Source of the DNA: Bacillota bacterium
GTDB taxonomy: Bacteria > Bacillota > Clostridia > Peptostreptococcales > Acidaminobacteraceae
Assembly (NCBI GenBank): GCA_030529225.1
Contig: JAUMXH010000008.1
Location: 17,381-81,380 of the forward strand
Reading direction: 5' to 3'
DNA length: 64,000 nucleotides
Positions 41,263 through 50,839 of the stretch are shown piece after piece. Each line of letters begins with the position of its first letter. Position 1 is the first letter of the stretch. A program made the position numbers and the translations under genes. The notes under the pieces are model-generated. The model was not told the origin of the DNA. It did not search any database and was given only the letters and a program-made list of their open reading frames with translations.

Positions 41263-44200
41263 ATGAAAAAGATCAAAAAATTATTGGTTGCCAACAGGGG
41301 CGAAATCGCCATTCGAATCTTCCGGGCGGCCAGTGAGCTCGGGATAAGAACCATTGCGATTTACTCAAGAGAAGACACCGACTCGCTTTTTAGACTTAAG
41401 GCGGATGAGAGTTACTTAATCGGAAAGAACAAGGGGCCGATCGAGGCCTATTTGAACATACAGGAGATCATCGCGCTCGCGAAGCGTAACGCGGTCGATG
41501 CGATCCACCCGGGCTACGGGTTTTTATCGGAAAATGCGGATTTTGCCAAGCAGTGTGAGGAGAACGGCATCATTTTCATCGGTCCGGACCACGAGATGAT
41601 GCAAAAGCTCGGAGACAAGGTTACTTCCAAGATCTTGGCGAAGAGCATTGGGATTCCGGTCATCGACGGAATCGACGGGGTCATCGGCTCCGAGGCGGAA
41701 CTCATGGAGTTTGCCGAAACCGCGAAATTTCCAATCATGTTGAAGGCATCCGCCGGCGGCGGCGGAAGGGGCATGCGTATCGTCCGAAACAAAGAGGATG
41801 TTTTGAGGGCCTACACCGATGCCAAGAACGAGGCGCTCAAGGCGTTCGGAAACGACGCCATCTTTGCGGAGAGCTACCTGGAAGATCCGAAGCACATTGA
41901 GGTGCAGATTCTGGGCGACAACTACGGAAACATCGTCCACCTTTACGAGAGGGACTGCTCGATTCAGAGAAGGCACCAAAAAGTGATTGAGTTTACGCCG
42001 GCTCTGACCCTGAGTCCGGAAAAAAAGCAGGCGCTCTACAACGATGCCCTAAAAATTGCAAGAAGCGTAAACTACAGAAATGCCGGAACGGTTGAGTTTC
42101 TGGTGGACAAGCATGGCAACCACTATTTTATAGAAGTGAACCCGAGGATTCAGGTGGAACATACGATTACCGAGATGGTGACCGGCGTGGACATCGTGCA
42201 ATCTCAGATTCTGATTGCGATGGGATACGAGCTCGCTTCGGATAAAATCAATATCAAATCGCAAGAGGATGTGCATTGCAACGGGCACGCGATTCAGTGC
42301 CGGGTGACCACCGAGGACCCTGCGAACAACCTCTTCCCGGATGCCGGAAAGATCACCAACTACCGCTCGGGCTCGGGCGCGGGCGTCAGACTCGACGCTG
42401 GCAACGCTTACGCGGGTGCCGAAGTCAGCCCGTACTACGACAGTTTGCTGCTCAAGGTTTCGGCTTGGTCAAGGAGCATGGAAGATGCGAAGAACAAGGC
42501 GATTCGAGCGATCAAGGAAATCAGCGTCGAGGGCGTGAAGACCAACATCGGGTTTTTGATCAACATTCTCCACCACGACGAATTTGTGAAGGGCATTTGT
42601 GACACCAACTTTATTGCCAAGAACACCGACCTGTACGAAATCTCAAATACGGAAAACATGGAAAGCAGATTGATGGAATACATCGGCGATGTTGTGGTAA
42701 ATGTGAGCAAGGGCAACAAAGAAAATTACGACGTGCCGGTGGTTCCCGACTACGATTCCAAGAAGTTTGTCTACGGAAGTAAGCAGATCTTCGATGAGCG
42801 TGGAGCGGCGGGCTTGGTCGACTGGATCAAGTCGCAGGATCAGCTCCTCTACACGGATACCACTTTCCGGGATGCCCACCAGTCGCTGATGGCGACCCGC
42901 ATCCGAACCAGGGATATGCTGCGCATCGCGCCTGCGGTCAACTTCAACGCGAGCGAGCTCTTCTCTTTGGAGATGTGGGGCGGCGCGACCTTCGATGTGG
43001 CGATGCGCTTTTTGGGCGAGGACCCGTGGGACCGGCTCAGACAGATTCGACAGGCGGCGCCGAACATCCTGATGCAGATGCTGCTCAGGGGCTCGAACGC
43101 GGTCGGCTACAAAAACTATCCGGACAACGTGATTCGCAAGTTCATCGAGCAGGCATCGAAGAACGGAATCGATCTGTTCCGAATCTTCGACAGCTTGAAC
43201 TGGCTCGAGGGGATGAAGGTATCGATAGATGAAGTCTTAAAACAGGGCAAGATTGCCGAGGTCTGCATGTGCTACACCGGCGACGTGCTGGACAAGTCGA
43301 AGACCAAGTACAACCTGGAATATTACATCAATATGGCCAAGGAGATTGAAAAGACCGGCGCGCACATTTTGGGAATCAAGGACATGAGCGCCCTCTTAAA
43401 GCCGTATGCGGCATTTGAACTGATTACGGAGCTGAAAAAAGAAATCAAGATTCCGATTCACCTGCACACCCACGATACGACAGGAAACGGTGTGGCGACC
43501 CTGTTGATGGCGGCGCAGGCCGGCGTGGACATCGTGGACGTGGCGTTCAACTCGATGGCCTCGCTGACTTCTCAGCCCGCCTTGGGCTCGGTGGTCGCGG
43601 CGCTCAAGAACACCAAGCTCGAGTCGAAGCTCGATCTCAGAAAGCTCGAAGAGATTTCGGATTATTGGGATCGCGTCAGAAATGTATATAAGAAGTTTGA
43701 GTCGGAGCTCAAGAGTACGGCTTCGGAAATCTACGAGTACGAGATTCCGGGCGGTCAGTACTCGAACCTCAAGTCGCAGGTCGACAGCTTCAACCTCCTG
43801 CACAAGTTTAAGGAGATTAAAGAAACCTACCGCGATGTGAACGAGCTCTTCGGAGACATTATAAAGGTAACCCCTTCTTCCAAGGCGGTCGGCGACATGG
43901 CGATCTTCATGGTGCAGAACGGGCTGACCAAAGACAACATCTTTGAAAAGGGCAAGGATATGGACTATCCGGACAGCGTCGAGGCCTTCTTCAGCGGGAT
44001 GATGGGACAGCCGGAGGGCGGGTTCCCGGAAAAACTGCAAAAGATTGTGCTGAAGGACAAGGAGCCGATTACCGGAAGGGCCGGGGAGCTCCTGGAGCCC
44101 GAAGACTTCGATGCGATCAAGAAGATGCTCCGAGAGGAACTCGAACTGGAGGGAACGGACGAAGAGGCGGTCAGCTATGCCCTCTATCCGAAGGTCTTTG

Positions 44201-44691
44201 TGGACTTTATCAAGACCAGGCGCGAAAAGGGCGACTTCTCGAACTTGGGAAGCGACGTCTTCTTCCACGGTCTGCGCGAAAACGAGACCGCCAGCGTTGA
44301 AATTTCAAAGGGGAACCTGTATACGGTCAAGCTCGTGGAAATCGGTAAGGTAAACGCCGAGGGCAAGCGCCGCCTGCTCTTTGACATCAACGGCAACCGC
44401 AGAGAGGTTTTAATTGAAGATAAGACCATCAGCAAGGGGCTCAAAAAAGAGAGCGTCAAGAAGGCCAGAAAGGACGAACCGAGGGATGTCTGCTCGTACA
44501 TTCCGGGGCAGATTTCAAAAATCCTGGTCAAAGAGGGCGATAAAGTGGAGCTGAATCAGTCCTTGCTTGTGGTTGAGGCGATGAAGATGGAGACTGAGAT
44601 TAAGGCGAACATGGCCGGCACGGTTGCGGAAATCCTTTTGAAAGAGGGCGACGGTATCGAGGCGTATCAGTTGATTATGACGTTGGAATAA
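41263..44691 (+). CDS. pyc: pyruvate carboxylase
   Basis: A 1142-residue biotin enzyme carboxylating pyruvate to oxaloacetate with ATP and bicarbonate. Domain order is biotin carboxylase (about residues 1-460; ASAGGGGRGMR grasp loop, HPGYGFLSEN, EVNPRIQVEHT), carboxyltransferase (about 530-1000; DTTFRDAHQSLMATR, HLHTHDTTGNG) and biotin carrier (about 1070-1142) with the biotinylated Lys1108 in VEAMKMET. It is full length for the single-chain form. It runs alone between selC and opp genes and replenishes the four-carbon pool. Confidence 0.98.
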   Translation: MKKIKKLLVANRGEIAIRIFRAASELGIRTIAIYSREDTDSLFRLKADESYLIGKNKGPIEAYLNIQEIIALAKRNAVDAIHPGYGFLSENADFAKQCEENGIIFIGPDHEMMQKLGDKVTSKILAKSIGIPVIDGIDGVIGSEAELMEFAETAKFPIMLKASAGGGGRGMRIVRNKEDVLRAYTDAKNEALKAFGNDAIFAESYLEDPKHIEVQILGDNYGNIVHLYERDCSIQRRHQKVIEFTPALTLSPEKKQALYNDALKIARSVNYRNAGTVEFLVDKHGNHYFIEVNPRIQVEHTITEMVTGVDIVQSQILIAMGYELASDKINIKSQEDVHCNGHAIQCRVTTEDPANNLFPDAGKITNYRSGSGAGVRLDAGNAYAGAEVSPYYDSLLLKVSAWSRSMEDAKNKAIRAIKEISVEGVKTNIGFLINILHHDEFVKGICDTNFIAKNTDLYEISNTENMESRLMEYIGDVVVNVSKGNKENYDVPVVPDYDSKKFVYGSKQIFDERGAAGLVDWIKSQDQLLYTDTTFRDAHQSLMATRIRTRDMLRIAPAVNFNASELFSLEMWGGATFDVAMRFLGEDPWDRLRQIRQAAPNILMQMLLRGSNAVGYKNYPDNVIRKFIEQASKNGIDLFRIFDSLNWLEGMKVSIDEVLKQGKIAEVCMCYTGDVLDKSKTKYNLEYYINMAKEIEKTGAHILGIKDMSALLKPYAAFELITELKKEIKIPIHLHTHDTTGNGVATLLMAAQAGVDIVDVAFNSMASLTSQPALGSVVAALKNTKLESKLDLRKLEEISDYWDRVRNVYKKFESELKSTASEIYEYEIPGGQYSNLKSQVDSFNLLHKFKEIKETYRDVNELFGDIIKVTPSSKAVGDMAIFMVQNGLTKDNIFEKGKDMDYPDSVEAFFSGMMGQPEGGFPEKLQKIVLKDKEPITGRAGELLEPEDFDAIKKMLREELELEGTDEEAVSYALYPKVFVDFIKTRREKGDFSNLGSDVFFHGLRENETASVEISKGNLYTVKLVEIGKVNAEGKRRLLFDINGNRREVLIEDKTISKGLKKESVKKARKDEPRDVCSYIPGQISKILVKEGDKVELNQSLLVVEAMKMETEIKANMAGTVAEILLKEGDGIEAYQLIMTLE

Positions 44692-44876
44692 GGAGGGAGC
44701 CTTTAATGTTTGAGAAGGGGACTCTCTTCCCTTTCGGGAATCGGAATCGGGGGTGTAAAAAAAGGTGCTGATCCCGGAGAAAATCTGAATATTGTTGCAA
44801 GGTGCTATTTTCGACGGCTAAAATTAGCCAAGAATCCGTTAATAAAAATAGAACTCAAGATAATATATTCATTTTA

Positions 44877-44905
44877 TTGATTTATTATTACCGTTGTGAT
44901 AATAT
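44877..44905 (+). promoter_or_regulatory. promoter of the opp operon
   Basis: TTGATT (44877-44882), a 17-bp spacer and TAATAT (44900-44905), 62 bp before oppA. Confidence 0.65.
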
Positions 44906-44966
44906 ATTCGGACAGGCAAGTCCAAACGAACTTTGGGCTGATCGCAAATTTAAGGGAGGTTTAAAA

Positions 44967-46802
44967 ATGAAGATGAAAAAAAACTTGCAAATTCTCTTTG
45001 CATTGGTGTTTAGTTTCGCCATGATCTTCTCATTGACAGCCTGCGGCGGAGACAAGCCGGCTGACGGTGAAAAGGGCGATGCAAAAACTGCCGAAGGGTC
45101 AAGAACCGTGGCCATGCCTACGGACAAGATCATTCGTACCAACAACTCGAGTGAACCGGGCGCGCTCGATCCGGGCCTTGCACAAGGAACACACGATTCT
45201 TGGGTGCTTAACCACACATTTGAAGGGTTGATGAAAATCTCTAAAGAAGGGAAAGCAATCCCGGGCATCGCTGAGAGCATGGACGTTTCTGAAGACGGTC
45301 TAAAATATGTCTTCAAGTTGAGACAGGATGCAAAATGGTCGAATGGAGATCCGGTGACCGCTCACGATTTTGAATTCGCTTGGAAGAGAGCTTTGAATCC
45401 TGAGTTTGCAGCTGACTATGCCTTCCAACTATACTATCTTAAAGGCGGAGAAGCGTACAATACCGTTCAAAAGCCGGGTATTTACTACGTGAAGGACAAA
45501 GACGGCAACGATACCAAAGAAGTTGACCATGAAGTAAAATATGAAGAGTCTGACTTGGCCGGTTTGGACGTGGCCGGAAAGAGCGATGAAGAACTTGCTC
45601 AGATGGTTTACGAGAAGTGGCTCGCTGAGAAGAGAGAGCAGGTTCAAGTAAAGGCGACGGATGATTACACGTTGGAAGTGGAGCTTGAAAAGCCGACTCC
45701 ATACTTCGACCAGATCACTGCGTTCTACACTTTGTATCCTGTCAATAAAAAAGTGGTAGAAGAAAATCCGGATTGGGCGAAAAACGCGGAAACTCACGTT
45801 TCTAACGGACCGTTCAAGTTGACAAAATGGAATCACAACGCGAAGATTGAAATCCGTAAGAACGAGAACTACTACAACAAAGACGCGATTAAAATTGAAG
45901 GAATTGACTTTGACATCATCGAGAGTGAAGATACAACTTGGCAGAAGTATGCCGGCGGTGAGTACGACATTCTGCTTCCGCTTCCTCAGAGCGTAGTTCC
46001 GATGTTGAGAGAAGAAGGAACGGATGAGCTTCAAATCGGCGGAGAAGTCGGTATCTACTACTACAACATCAACGGATTACAAAAAGGATTCGACAACGTG
46101 AACATCAGAAAAGCTCTTTCTTATGCACTTGACAGAAAGACCATCTGTGACAAGATCGCACAGGGCGGACAGCTTCCTGCATTCGGTTTGATTCCTCCGG
46201 GATTGCTTGACGATCAAGGAAAAGACTTCCGAGAAGAGCAGGGCGAATTGTTTGAATTTAACGTTGAAAAAGCGAATGAATACTTTGAAAAAGGATTGGA
46301 AGAAACCGGACTTACAAAAGAAGACTTTAACGGCAAGGTAATCCTATACAATACACAAGAAGGTCACAAAAAGATCGCTCAAGTGGCGCAAAGTATGTGG
46401 AAAGAAAACCTCGGTATCGAGTTTGCACTTGAAAACACTGAGTTCCAAACAAAACTTGACAGAGAGAAAGCACATGACTTCGATGTGTCAAGAGCAGGTT
46501 GGGTAGGCGACTATGCGGATCCTATGACAATTATGGATTTATGGGTAACAGGCGGGTCATTCAACGACGCTGCTTACTCTAACCCTAAGTATGATGAATT
46601 GATTGAAAAAGCGAAGAGCTCAGCTGACAACAAGGTCAGAATGGATGCGATGAAGGAAGCGGAGAAGTTGATTGTGGATGAAATGCCTGTTATTCCGATT
46701 TACTACTACACGCAACCGTATGCCGTAAAACCTTACCTGAAAGGTGTTTACAAGGGCATCATCAACTATCCGATCATGATTGAAGCTGAATTTCAAGAAT
46801 AA
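44967..46802 (+). CDS. oppA: oligopeptide ABC transporter substrate-binding lipoprotein
   Basis: A 611-residue lipoprotein that captures peptides outside the membrane. The lipobox SLTAC puts the lipidated Cys at residue 26. The SBP family 5 signature is visible (LKYVFKLRQDAKWSNGDPVTAHDF). GGGAGG lies eight bases before ATG 44967; the frame is open further upstream but runs back through the promoter. Codon use is more AT-rich and regular than in neighbours, as expected of a highly expressed gene. A strong hairpin follows before oppB. Confidence 0.95.
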   Translation: MKMKKNLQILFALVFSFAMIFSLTACGGDKPADGEKGDAKTAEGSRTVAMPTDKIIRTNNSSEPGALDPGLAQGTHDSWVLNHTFEGLMKISKEGKAIPGIAESMDVSEDGLKYVFKLRQDAKWSNGDPVTAHDFEFAWKRALNPEFAADYAFQLYYLKGGEAYNTVQKPGIYYVKDKDGNDTKEVDHEVKYEESDLAGLDVAGKSDEELAQMVYEKWLAEKREQVQVKATDDYTLEVELEKPTPYFDQITAFYTLYPVNKKVVEENPDWAKNAETHVSNGPFKLTKWNHNAKIEIRKNENYYNKDAIKIEGIDFDIIESEDTTWQKYAGGEYDILLPLPQSVVPMLREEGTDELQIGGEVGIYYYNINGLQKGFDNVNIRKALSYALDRKTICDKIAQGGQLPAFGLIPPGLLDDQGKDFREEQGELFEFNVEKANEYFEKGLEETGLTKEDFNGKVILYNTQEGHKKIAQVAQSMWKENLGIEFALENTEFQTKLDREKAHDFDVSRAGWVGDYADPMTIMDLWVTGGSFNDAAYSNPKYDELIEKAKSSADNKVRMDAMKEAEKLIVDEMPVIPIYYYTQPYAVKPYLKGVYKGIINYPIMIEAEFQE

Positions 46803-46824
46803 GAAAATCAAAGATAAGTAATTG

Positions 46825-46856
46825 TTCAGGGGTTATCTGTCTTGATAACCCCTGAT
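46825..46856 (+). promoter_or_regulatory. stable hairpin between oppA and oppB
   Basis: TCAGGGGTTATC pairs perfectly with GATAACCCCTGA; no T run follows directly. It probably protects the oppA message or partly ends transcription, giving more binding protein than permease. Confidence 0.7.
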
Positions 46857-46889
46857 TCTGTAGTTTTTGTCGGAAAGGACACATGAGAG

Positions 46890-47813
46890 ATGAAAAAATT
46901 TGTTGTAAAAAGGTTGTTTCTTTCACTGTTGACTATATTCTGTATCATCACGGTTACCTTTTTCCTAATGCACGCGATTCCGGGCGATCCCTTCAAAAAA
47001 GAGGGAAAGACACCGCCTGTGGTCTATGAGAATCTCAGGGCGAAATACGGTTTGGACAAACCGAAAATTACCCAGTACGGGATCTACTTGTCAAAAGTAG
47101 TCCGATTCGATTTCGGGGACTCGATGAAGAGTAAGACCGAAACGGTGAATCAGATGATCAAGAGGGGCTTCCCGGTCTCTATGAGACTCGGACTCCAAGC
47201 ACTGGTCGTCGCCCTCGTATTCGGGGTCATTTTGGGTGTCTTCGCCGCGCTTTATCAGAATAAGTTTCCGGACTATTTGTCGATGATCATAGCGCTCATT
47301 GGAATCTCGGTGCCGAGCTTCATCATGGGACAGTTTTTAATACAGTTTGTCGCGAGAAACACCGCGCTGCCGATCAGCGGATTCGACAGCTTTGCACACA
47401 CAATTTTGCCATCGGTCTCATTGGCGCTGATGCCGCTCGCACAGATTGCGAGATTGATGCGTTCGAGCATGCTCGAAGTCCTCAACCAAGACTACATTAA
47501 AACCGCCCGTTCAAAGGGAATCCGAAAATCGACCATCATCATCGGCCACGCCGTGAAGAACGCGATTCTTCCGGTAGTTTCCATCTTGGGAACCATGATT
47601 TCGAACCTGCTCGCAGGAAGCTTCGTTATCGAGAAGATCTTCGGTATTCCGGGGCTTGGTAAGTTCTTCGTAGACAGTATCATTCAGAGGGACTACACCT
47701 TGATTATGGGAACCACAATCTTCTACTCGATCATCCTGATTTCGATGTTGTTGATTGTTGATATTATGTATGTGTTCGTCGATCCGCGTATTAAAGTGGC
47801 AAAGGAGGCATAG
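46890..47813 (+). CDS. oppB: oligopeptide ABC transporter permease
   Basis: A 307-residue inner-membrane permease with six helices. The N-terminal signature HAIPGDPF and the EAA loop (LEVLNQDYIKTARSKGI) that contacts the ATPases are present. The ATG follows GGAAAGGAC. oppC begins immediately after its stop. Confidence 0.95.
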   Translation: MKKFVVKRLFLSLLTIFCIITVTFFLMHAIPGDPFKKEGKTPPVVYENLRAKYGLDKPKITQYGIYLSKVVRFDFGDSMKSKTETVNQMIKRGFPVSMRLGLQALVVALVFGVILGVFAALYQNKFPDYLSMIIALIGISVPSFIMGQFLIQFVARNTALPISGFDSFAHTILPSVSLALMPLAQIARLMRSSMLEVLNQDYIKTARSKGIRKSTIIIGHAVKNAILPVVSILGTMISNLLAGSFVIEKIFGIPGLGKFFVDSIIQRDYTLIMGTTIFYSIILISMLLIVDIMYVFVDPRIKVAKEA

Positions 47814-48803
47814 ATGAGTAAAACAGAAGTTGTAGATGTAGTTATGCCGAGCGAGGCCGCTTTTGAGCCGAGCGTGGAGATGTTCGAGCCTGCGGACAGA
47901 AGCTCGGGCGACAAGGACAGAATACAGAGACCGACCATCAAGTACTGGCCGGACGTGTGGAGAAGACTCAAGCAGAACAAATTGGCGATGATCGGTCTTT
48001 TGATCATCATCGGTATGATTATTTTGAGCATAATCGGTCCCTTGGTATCGGGCTTTACCTATGACAAGCAGGACTATGTGAACATCAACGTTAAGCCGGG
48101 TGTAATGAAGCAGTTTTTATTCGGCACCGACGAACTGGGCCGTGACCTCTTCACCCGTGTCACCATGGGAACCAGATACTCCCTCTTCATCGGGGTCTTG
48201 GCGGCGCTGATCGACGTGACCATCGGTGTCCTCTACGGAGGAATCGCGGGAATTTCGGGCTCTAGGGTCGATACGGTCATGATGCGTATTGCGGAGATCA
48301 TCTATTCGATTCCGTACATGCTCGTGGTTATCCTGATGTCAGTCGTATTCTCATCGGACGGAGGTTCCGGAACCTCGCTGATCGTCATGGTTATCGCGAT
48401 GACCATCACCGGTTGGGTACCGATGGCCGTTATGGTGCGTGGACAGGTTATGCAGCTCAAGCAGTTTGAATACTCGTTGGCGAGTAAGTCCCTGGGCGCA
48501 GGAAACGCGTGGATTCTAAAAAAACATATCATCCCGAACACCTTGGGACCTATTTTGGTAAACGTGACGCTTACGATTCCGAGGGCGATCTTCTCGGAGG
48601 CGACACTCGGATTCCTGGGACTCGGACTCCAGGCGCCGAAGCCGAGTTTGGGTAACCTTGCCAGTGACGCGCTTTCGTCGATGGCAGTCGGGAACTCGTA
48701 CCAGTTGGTCTTCCCTGCGATATTCATATCGCTCGTAATGTTTGCGTTTAACGTGCTTGGTGACGGTTTAAGAGATGCCCTTGACCCAAGGTTGAGGAAG
48801 TAG
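47814..48803 (+). CDS. oppC: oligopeptide ABC transporter permease
   Basis: A 329-residue permease. A cytoplasmic N-terminal extension of about 45 residues precedes the first helix, followed by FGTDELGRDLFTRV and the EAA loop (YSLASKSLGAGNAWILKKHIIPN), as usual for OppC. It pairs with OppB. The start codon abuts the oppB stop. Confidence 0.95.
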   Translation: MSKTEVVDVVMPSEAAFEPSVEMFEPADRSSGDKDRIQRPTIKYWPDVWRRLKQNKLAMIGLLIIIGMIILSIIGPLVSGFTYDKQDYVNINVKPGVMKQFLFGTDELGRDLFTRVTMGTRYSLFIGVLAALIDVTIGVLYGGIAGISGSRVDTVMMRIAEIIYSIPYMLVVILMSVVFSSDGGSGTSLIVMVIAMTITGWVPMAVMVRGQVMQLKQFEYSLASKSLGAGNAWILKKHIIPNTLGPILVNVTLTIPRAIFSEATLGFLGLGLQAPKPSLGNLASDALSSMAVGNSYQLVFPAIFISLVMFAFNVLGDGLRDALDPRLRK

Positions 48804-48810
48804 GTGGAAC

Positions 48811-49827
48811 ATGGCAAGATTATTAGAAATCAAAAACTTGGAAATATCGTTTAAGACCTTCTTCGGTGAGGTGGAAGCGGTTCGTAACGTCAGCTTCGGC
48901 GTGGACAGGGGGGAGACCCTCGCCATCGTCGGAGAATCCGGATGCGGAAAGTCGGTTACGGCGAGCTCCATCATCAAGTTGTTGCCCGAACCGCCCGCCT
49001 ACTACAAAAACGGAAGCATCATGTTTGACGGCAAGGACATCGTTCCGATGAAGGAGAGCGAGATCAGAAAGCTCAGAGGAAAAGAGATCGCGATGGTCTT
49101 CCAGGACCCGATGACCAGCTTGAACCCTACGATGCGGGTCGGCGACCAGATTATCGAGGGCTTGGTCAAGTGCCAGAACGTTCCGCGCAAAGAGGCCTAC
49201 GAAAAGGCGATTCGAATCCTGGATTTGGTGTCGGTTCCCGAGCCGGAACGAAGGATGAAACAGTATCCGCACGAGTTCTCGGGCGGGATGAGGCAGCGGG
49301 TTATGATCGCCCTCGCGATGATCGGAAAGCCCAAGCTTCTGATTGCCGACGAACCGACGACCGCGCTCGACGTGACGGTGCAGGCCCAGATTATGGACCT
49401 GATGAAGCGCCTCAAAAACGAGTTTGACACCGCGATCATCCTGATTACCCACGACCTCGGCGTCGTGGCGGACATGGCCGATCACATCATCGTCATGTAC
49501 GCGGGTCAGATTGTGGAGCGGGGAACGGTGGACGAGATCTTTGAGAATCCGAAGCACCCGTACACCCAAAAGCTCCTCCTCTCGGTTCCAAGGCCGGACA
49601 TGCCGAAGTCAAAACGATTGTACTCGATTCAGGGAACCCCTCCGGACCTCTACATTCCGCCAAAGGGGTGTTCTTTCTACGACAGATGTGACGAGGCGAT
49701 GAAGATCTGCGAGGGCAGATTCCCCGATTTGGAGGCGCACTCGGACTCTCACTTCTCGAGATGCTGGTTGAATCACTCTATGGCAATCGCGAGAAACAAC
49801 GGCAATGTAGGAAATAAGGAGAAGTAA
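48811..49827 (+). CDS. oppD: oligopeptide ABC transporter ATPase
   Basis: A 338-residue ATPase: Walker A GESGCGKS (about residue 38), ABC signature EFSGGMRQR, Walker [13 protein letters not shown] and the H-loop ITHDLG. The C-terminal Cys-containing tail (GCSFYDRC ... CEGRFPD ... SRCW) is the oligopeptide/dipeptide ABC extension, which can bind an Fe-S cluster in some members. Confidence 0.96.
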   Translation: MARLLEIKNLEISFKTFFGEVEAVRNVSFGVDRGETLAIVGESGCGKSVTASSIIKLLPEPPAYYKNGSIMFDGKDIVPMKESEIRKLRGKEIAMVFQDPMTSLNPTMRVGDQIIEGLVKCQNVPRKEAYEKAIRILDLVSVPEPERRMKQYPHEFSGGMRQRVMIALAMIGKPKLLIADEPTTALDVTVQAQIMDLMKRLKNEFDTAIILITHDLGVVADMADHIIVMYAGQIVERGTVDEIFENPKHPYTQKLLLSVPRPDMPKSKRLYSIQGTPPDLYIPPKGCSFYDRCDEAMKICEGRFPDLEAHSDSHFSRCWLNHSMAIARNNGNVGNKEK

Positions 49828-49828
49828 A

Positions 49829-50785
49829 ATGCAACCCTTGATTAGTGTAAGAAATCTAAAAAAATATTTTAAGGTCGAGCGAGGCACCTTGAAGGCTGTC
49901 GACGGGGTCAGTTTTGATATCTATCCCGGAGAGACTTTGGGCTTGGTCGGCGAGTCGGGTTGCGGAAAATCGACCGTCGGAAGGACCATGATTCGATTGT
50001 ACGAACCGACCGAGGGGGAAATGATCATTGACGGCGAGAACATCTACGAGATGTCGCGCACAAAACTCCACGATTATAGAGAGAAGTTTCAGATGATCTT
50101 CCAGGATCCTTACGCTTCCTTGAACCCGAGAATGACGGTCTTGGACATTGTTGCCGAGCCGATTGATATTCACAAAAAAGCAAAGAACGGCAAAGAGCGC
50201 TACGAAATGGTCATCAGCCTGCTCGCGAAGGTAGGTCTGAGCGAGGAGCACGCGATGCGCTTTCCGCACGAGTTTTCGGGCGGTCAAAGGCAGCGGATCG
50301 GAATCGCAAGAGCCCTGGCTCTGAATCCCAAATTCATCGTCTGTGACGAGCCGATTTCAGCCCTCGACGTGTCGATTCAGGCACAGGTGGTCAACCTGTT
50401 GGAGGATTTGCAAAAAGAGATGGGCCTAACCTACCTCTTCATCGCCCACGATTTGTCTATGGTCAGATACATTTCCGACCGGGTGGCGGTGATGTACCTG
50501 GGACAGATGATGGAGCTGGCCGAGTCGGATCAGCTTTACGACGAGCCGCTGCACCCGTACACGAAGGCGCTCCTGTCTGCGATTCCGGTTCCGGATCCGA
50601 AGGTGCAGTCGAAGAAGGAACGCATCAGGCTGGAAGGCGATGTGCCGAGCCCGATCGGAGACAATCCGGGATGTAAGTTCGTGGAACGATGCCCATACGC
50701 CCAGGAAAGATGCCGAAAAGAGCATCCGGAACTGCGCGAACTCAAACCAAAGCACTTTGTCGCTTGTCACTTCGTCGAGCTCTAA
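49829..50785 (+). CDS. oppF: oligopeptide ABC transporter ATPase
   Basis: A 318-residue second ATPase: Walker [10 protein letters not shown], signature EFSGGQRQR, Walker [10 protein letters not shown] and an IAHDLSM H-loop. The C-terminal [15 protein letters not shown] segment is typical of OppF/DppF. It starts one base after oppD and ends the transporter operon; the peptidase gene follows after 54 bp. Confidence 0.96.
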   Translation: MQPLISVRNLKKYFKVERGTLKAVDGVSFDIYPGETLGLVGESGCGKSTVGRTMIRLYEPTEGEMIIDGENIYEMSRTKLHDYREKFQMIFQDPYASLNPRMTVLDIVAEPIDIHKKAKNGKERYEMVISLLAKVGLSEEHAMRFPHEFSGGQRQRIGIARALALNPKFIVCDEPISALDVSIQAQVVNLLEDLQKEMGLTYLFIAHDLSMVRYISDRVAVMYLGQMMELAESDQLYDEPLHPYTKALLSAIPVPDPKVQSKKERIRLEGDVPSPIGDNPGCKFVERCPYAQERCRKEHPELRELKPKHFVACHFVEL

Positions 50786-50839
50786 GCTCTGCGAAGCGTA
50801 TCAAACGCTAAGAAAGGAACAAGGACTTAGGAGGAAAAG

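Noticed and set aside
44706..44771. 21-codon frame behind AAGGAGGGAG after pyc (MFEKGTLFPFGN...)
   Set aside because: The ribosome-site-like sequence is good, but the product is short, unlike anything known and partly repetitive. It was left out as unsupported.
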